Positions 13,452 through 17,182 of a DNA stretch of 17,182 bases are shown in pieces. The notes under the pieces were generated by a model that was not told the DNA's origin, ran no database searches, and saw only the letters and a program-made list of their open reading frames with translations. The position numbers were made by a program, and so were the translations under genes. This DNA comes from Alphaproteobacteria bacterium (GTDB taxonomy: Bacteria; Pseudomonadota; Alphaproteobacteria; Rhodospirillales; Rhodospirillaceae). Within the stretch, counting starts at the first letter, position 1. Each line of letters opens with the position of its first letter. The stretch is from positions 1-17,182 of the forward strand of contig JADGDA010000026.1 in assembly GCA_015228695.1 (NCBI GenBank), given 5' to 3'.

Positions 13452-15383
13452 ATGTACGTTGCGGCAGTCTTTCTCCCCCTTCTCGGCGCGATTATCGCGG
13501 GCCTGTTCGGCCGGGCGCTGGGCGACAGGGGATCGCAGTTCGTCACCTGCCTCGCCGTCGGCGTGGCGGCGGTGATGGGGGGGCTCATCCTTTCCAGCAT
13601 CGGGTTCGGCGGGCGGACGGTCACGATCCATCTGGCGGAGTGGATTCACTCCGGCTCCCTCGACCTCGCGTGGTCGCTGCGCTACGACACCCTGACCGCG
13701 GTAATGGTGATGGTGGTCACCTCGGTGTCGTTCATGGTGCATGTCTACGCCATCGGCTACATGCATCACGACCCGGCGGTTCCCCGCTTCATGAGTTATC
13801 TGTCCCTGTTCACCTTCTTCATGCTGATGCTGGTGACCTCGGGCAATCTGGTGCAGATGTTCTTCGGGTGGGAGGGCGTCGGGCTGTCCTCCTATCTGCT
13901 GATCGGTTTCTGGAATGAGCGTCCTTCGGCCAATGCGGCGGCGATCAAGGCGTTTCTGGTCAACCGGGTGGGCGACTTCGGCTTCGCCCTGGGGATTTTC
14001 GGTGTTTTCTACGTTTTCGGCTCGGTGAATTTCGACACCGTCTTTGCGGCGGCGCCGGCCCATGCCAACGATACGGCGAGGTTCTTCGGCCACGATTTCC
14101 ATGCCATGACCATCCTGTGCCTCCTGCTGTTCGTGGGCGCGATGGGCAAGTCGGCCCAGCTTGGGCTGCATACGTGGCTGCCGGACGCCATGGAAGGGCC
14201 GACCCCGGTGTCCGCTCTGATCCACGCCGCGACCATGGTGACGGCGGGCGTGTTCATGGTCGCCCGCATGTCCCCCCTGTTCGAGCTGTCGGAGACGGCC
14301 CTGGCGGTGGTGACGGTGGTCGGGGCCAGCACGGCCTTTTTCGCGGCGACCATCGGCTGCGTGCAGAACGACATCAAGCGGGTGATCGCCTATTCGACCT
14401 GCTCCCAGCTCGGCTACATGTTCTTCGCCCTCGGCGTTTCCGCCTATCAGGCGGCGATCTTCCACCTGATGACTCACGCCTTCTTCAAGTCGCTGCTGTT
14501 CCTCGGCGCGGGGTCGGTGATCCACGCCATGTCCGGCGAGCAGGACATGCGGCGCATGGGCGGTCTGGCCAGCCGGATCAAGCTGACCTACGCCATGATG
14601 ACCATCGGCAGTCTGGCCCTGGCCGGAATCCCGTTCTTCGCCGGGTATTATTCCAAGGACATCATCCTGGAAGCGGCATTCGGAGCCCATTCGGACGTCG
14701 GCCGGTTCGGGTTCGCCATGGGCATCGCCGCCGCGTTCATGACCGCCTTCTACTCCTGGCGCCTCCTCTTCATGACCTTCCACGGCCAGCCCAGGGCCGA
14801 CGAGAAGGTGATGGCCCACGTCCACGAATCCCCTGCGGTGATGACCGTTCCGCTCATTCTGCTGTCCGTCGGCGCGGTCTTCTCCGGCTTCATCGGGTAC
14901 GAGGTCTTCGTCGGCCACGGGATGGAGGCGTTCTGGCGTGACGCGATCGTCACCCTCAAGTCTCATGGAGCCCTGGAGGCGGCCCATCACTCGCCGTTGT
15001 GGGTGAAGCTGGCTCCGTTGGTGGTGGGCGTGGTCGGAATCGGTCTGGCCTATCTGATGTATCTTTCGGCTCCGGGCATTCCGAGGGTTCTGGCCGGCGC
15101 GTTCAGCGGCCTGCACCGCTTCCTGCTCAACAAGTGGTACTTCGACGAGTTGTACGACGCTCTGTTCGTGCGGCCGTCTTTCGCCCTTGGCCGAGGTCTG
15201 TGGAAGGGCGGCGACGGAGCCGTCATCGACGGCTGCGGTCCCGACGGCGTGGCTGCGGCCGCGCGTGGCGTCGCGCGGCGCATGGGCCGGATACAGACCG
15301 GCTTTGTCACCCATTACGCCTTTGCCATGATCGTCGGCGTTGCCGTGTTCGTGACTTGGTACATGATCTTTCACCTCCGGTGA
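13452..15383 (+). CDS. nuoL: NADH-quinone oxidoreductase subunit L
   Basis: This 643-residue antiporter-like subunit (ND5 homologue) is the distal proton pump, with many hydrophobic helices and the long lateral helix expected in the C-terminal part. Key pump residues are E141 (FGWEGVGLSSYLLIGFW) and K233 (GAMGKSAQLGLHTWLPDAMEG). HAATMVTAGVFM, a broken-helix signature, follows. The terminal helix ends MIVGVAVFVTWYMIFHLR. The length is in the normal range for alphaproteobacterial NuoL. nuoM starts 9 nt downstream. Confidence 0.97.
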   Translation: MYVAAVFLPLLGAIIAGLFGRALGDRGSQFVTCLAVGVAAVMGGLILSSIGFGGRTVTIHLAEWIHSGSLDLAWSLRYDTLTAVMVMVVTSVSFMVHVYAIGYMHHDPAVPRFMSYLSLFTFFMLMLVTSGNLVQMFFGWEGVGLSSYLLIGFWNERPSANAAAIKAFLVNRVGDFGFALGIFGVFYVFGSVNFDTVFAAAPAHANDTARFFGHDFHAMTILCLLLFVGAMGKSAQLGLHTWLPDAMEGPTPVSALIHAATMVTAGVFMVARMSPLFELSETALAVVTVVGASTAFFAATIGCVQNDIKRVIAYSTCSQLGYMFFALGVSAYQAAIFHLMTHAFFKSLLFLGAGSVIHAMSGEQDMRRMGGLASRIKLTYAMMTIGSLALAGIPFFAGYYSKDIILEAAFGAHSDVGRFGFAMGIAAAFMTAFYSWRLLFMTFHGQPRADEKVMAHVHESPAVMTVPLILLSVGAVFSGFIGYEVFVGHGMEAFWRDAIVTLKSHGALEAAHHSPLWVKLAPLVVGVVGIGLAYLMYLSAPGIPRVLAGAFSGLHRFLLNKWYFDELYDALFVRPSFALGRGLWKGGDGAVIDGCGPDGVAAAARGVARRMGRIQTGFVTHYAFAMIVGVAVFVTWYMIFHLR

Positions 15384-15392
15384 GGCGAGACG

Positions 15393-16910
15393 ATGACGGA
15401 CTGGCCCCTTCTTTCCCTGGTGACGTTTCTCCCGCTTGTCGGCGCGGCGTTCATCCTGACGATTCGCGGCGATGAGGACGTGGTGGCGCGTAACGCGCGT
15501 AACGTCGCCTTTTTGACGACGTGCGCGACGTTCGCCTTGTCGTTGTCGCTATGGGTCAACTTCGATCCCGGCACCGCCTCGTTCCAATTCGTGGAAAAGA
15601 CTCTCTGGCTGCCCGGTCTGGGGGTGAGCTATCACATGGGCGTGGACGGCATCTCGCTGCTGTTCGTTCTTTTGTCCACCTTTCTCACGCCGCTGTGCAT
15701 CCTGGCGAGCTGGCAGTCGATCAAGGTGCGGGTGAAGGAGTACATGGTCTCCTTCCTGGTGCTGGAAACCATGATGGTGGGCATGTTCTGCGCCCTCGAT
15801 CTGGTCGCGTTCTACATGTTCTTCGAAGGGGTTCTGATCCCGATGTTCATCATCATCGGGGTGTGGGGGGGGCCGCGTCGCGTTTATGCCGCCTTCAAGT
15901 TCTTTCTCTACACCCTGCTGGGGTCGGTGCTGATGCTGCTGGCGATGATGGCGATGTACTTCGCCGCCGGCGGCACCACGGACATTCCGACCCTGATGGC
16001 GTTCCGGTTCGATCCGGCGATGCAGATGTGGCTGTGGCTGGCGTTCTTCGCCTCGTTCGCGGTCAAGGTCCCCATGTGGCCGGTGCACACGTGGTTGCCG
16101 GACGCCCATGTGGAGGCGCCGACCGCAGGCTCGGTCATCCTGGCCGGCGTGCTGCTGAAGATGGGAGCCTATGGGTTCATCCGTTTCTCGGTTCCCATGT
16201 TTCCGGAGGCGACGGTCTATTTCACGCCGTTCGTTTATACCCTGTCCGTGGTCGCGGTGATCTACACCTCCCTGGTGGCCCTGGCCCAGGAGGACATGAA
16301 GAAGCTGATCGCCTATTCCTCCGTGGCGCACATGGGGTTCGTCACCATCGGCATCTTCGCCCTGACCCAGCAGAGCGTCGAAGGCGCCTTGTTCCAGATG
16401 CTCAGCCACGGCGTGGTTTCCGGCGCCCTGTTCCTGTGCGTCGGCGTCGTCTACGACCGGATGCACACCCGCGAGATCGGGGCGTATGGGGGACTGGTCA
16501 ACCGGATGCCGGTTTACGCGCTGGTGTTCATGGTCTTCACCCTGGGGTCCGTCGGCCTTCCGGGGACCAGCGGGTTCATCGGCGAATTTCTGGTGCTGCT
16601 GGGGGTGTTCCAGGTCAATAGCTGGGTCGCCCTGTTCGCGGCCAGCGGTGTGATCCTGGGGGCGGCCTACATGCTGTACCTGTACCGGCGGGTGATCTTC
16701 GGCAAGCTCGAAAAGCCCGAACTCAAGTCCATTCTCGACCTCAGCGGCCGTGAAATCGCCGTGTTCACGCCTCTGATCGCCATGGTGCTGTGGATGGGCA
16801 TTTATCCCGCGCCGTTCCTTAACGTGTTCCACACATCGGTTTCCGCCCTGATCGAAAAGCACGAGGTCGCGCGCGCCGCCGTTCATGCCGTCGCTCTGGC
16901 CGCGCAATAG
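15393..16910 (+). CDS. nuoM: NADH-quinone oxidoreductase subunit M
   Basis: This 505-residue antiporter-like subunit (ND4 homologue) forms the second proton channel. E145 (FFEGVLIPMFIIIGVWGG) and K225 (VKVPMWPVHTWLPDAHVEAP) are the conserved charged pair equivalents. DMKKLIAYSSVAHMGFV (about 298-314) is the typical discontinuous-helix region. The start at ATG 15393 has GAGG at 15382-15385. It ends in TAG, 13 nt before nuoN. Confidence 0.97.
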   Translation: MTDWPLLSLVTFLPLVGAAFILTIRGDEDVVARNARNVAFLTTCATFALSLSLWVNFDPGTASFQFVEKTLWLPGLGVSYHMGVDGISLLFVLLSTFLTPLCILASWQSIKVRVKEYMVSFLVLETMMVGMFCALDLVAFYMFFEGVLIPMFIIIGVWGGPRRVYAAFKFFLYTLLGSVLMLLAMMAMYFAAGGTTDIPTLMAFRFDPAMQMWLWLAFFASFAVKVPMWPVHTWLPDAHVEAPTAGSVILAGVLLKMGAYGFIRFSVPMFPEATVYFTPFVYTLSVVAVIYTSLVALAQEDMKKLIAYSSVAHMGFVTIGIFALTQQSVEGALFQMLSHGVVSGALFLCVGVVYDRMHTREIGAYGGLVNRMPVYALVFMVFTLGSVGLPGTSGFIGEFLVLLGVFQVNSWVALFAASGVILGAAYMLYLYRRVIFGKLEKPELKSILDLSGREIAVFTPLIAMVLWMGIYPAPFLNVFHTSVSALIEKHEVARAAVHAVALAAQ

Positions 16911-16923
16911 GGGATGATGGAAG

Positions 16924-17182
16924 ATGTCTGAGTTGCCGAATCTCGTGCCCGCCCTTCCCGAAATCTTCCTTGCCGTCGCGGCCATGGCGTTGATGATGAT
17001 CGGGGTGTACCGGGGCAAGGAGTCCACCGACCTCGCGGGGGGGCTGGCCATGATCGCCCTGGTGACGGCGGGGTTCCTGGAGCTGAAATTGAGTGGGGGA
17101 CGGATTCTCACCTTCAACGGGATGTTCGTCGTCGACCAGTTTGCGGTGTTCTGCAAGCTTCTGGTTCTTGCCGCCTCCGTAC
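16924..17182 (+). CDS. nuoN: NADH-quinone oxidoreductase subunit N, N-terminal part (partial)
   Basis: The frame starts at ATG 16924 (MSELPNLVPALPEIFLAVAA) and stays open to the window edge, giving 86 codons of a protein normally about 480 residues long. The PALPEIFL start, the first hydrophobic helix and the FNGMFVVDQFAVFCKLL segment are typical of the ND2 homologue, the third antiporter-like subunit of complex I. GGGA (16911-16914) precedes the start. An ATG at 16915 is in another frame and stops at once. The operon terminator lies outside the window. Confidence 0.92.
   Translation, partial: MSELPNLVPALPEIFLAVAAMALMMIGVYRGKESTDLAGGLAMIALVTAGFLELKLSGGRILTFNGMFVVDQFAVFCKLLVLAASV

Noticed and set aside
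1..17182. CRISPR arrays, insertion sequences, tRNA or rRNA genes
   Set aside because: No spaced direct repeats, transposase motifs, terminal inverted repeats of an IS, or cloverleaf/rRNA signatures were seen on either strand.

Overview
The window is GC-rich chromosomal DNA of an alphaproteobacterium, most likely of the Rhodospirillales type. I infer this from the complete nuoA-to-nuoN gene order, the mitochondrial-like NuoG without cluster N7, the codon use, and the short GC-rich palindromes between genes. A sampled stretch of the nuo genes (8461-8520) is 39/60 G+C. I cannot name a genus.

Layout: (1) 1-237, the 3' end of prfC (peptide chain release factor 3). (2) 238-2224, a compact retron cassette of clearly different base composition (541-600 is 21/60 G+C, 1501-1560 is 29/60). 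It has a predicted msr-msd non-coding RNA at 317-455, bounded by a perfect 12-bp a1/a2 inverted repeat, then a 582-codon gene fusing a retron reverse transcriptase to a C-terminal TOPRIM domain. Protein layout, RNA layout and several short RNA motifs match retron Ec67 (Eco2; type I-C in the published retron classification) as I remember it. (3) 2225-2475, an intergenic region with two inverted copies of a hairpin repeat unit and a good extended -10 promoter. (4) 2476-4068, a GH13 alpha-glucosidase. (5) 4069-4225, a leader with a candidate promoter and an imperfect direct repeat. (6) 4226 to the right edge, nuoA-N encoding respiratory complex I; nuoN is cut by the window end.

The nuo genes form one tight operon in which neighbours overlap or lie at most 48 nt apart. 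NuoE, F and G form the NADH-oxidising arm, NuoB, C, D and I the quinone-linking arm, and NuoA, H, J, K, L, M and N the proton-pumping membrane arm. The FeS ligands of N1a, N1b, N2, N3, N4, N5, N6a and N6b are all visible.

The most interesting item is the retron. It is a self-contained candidate anti-phage unit: one RNA, and one protein carrying both the cDNA-making and the presumed effector activity. It is AT-richer than its host surroundings and sits between prfC and a sugar hydrolase gene. The class is known from enterobacteria; this copy, its RNA and its predicted msDNA may be undescribed.
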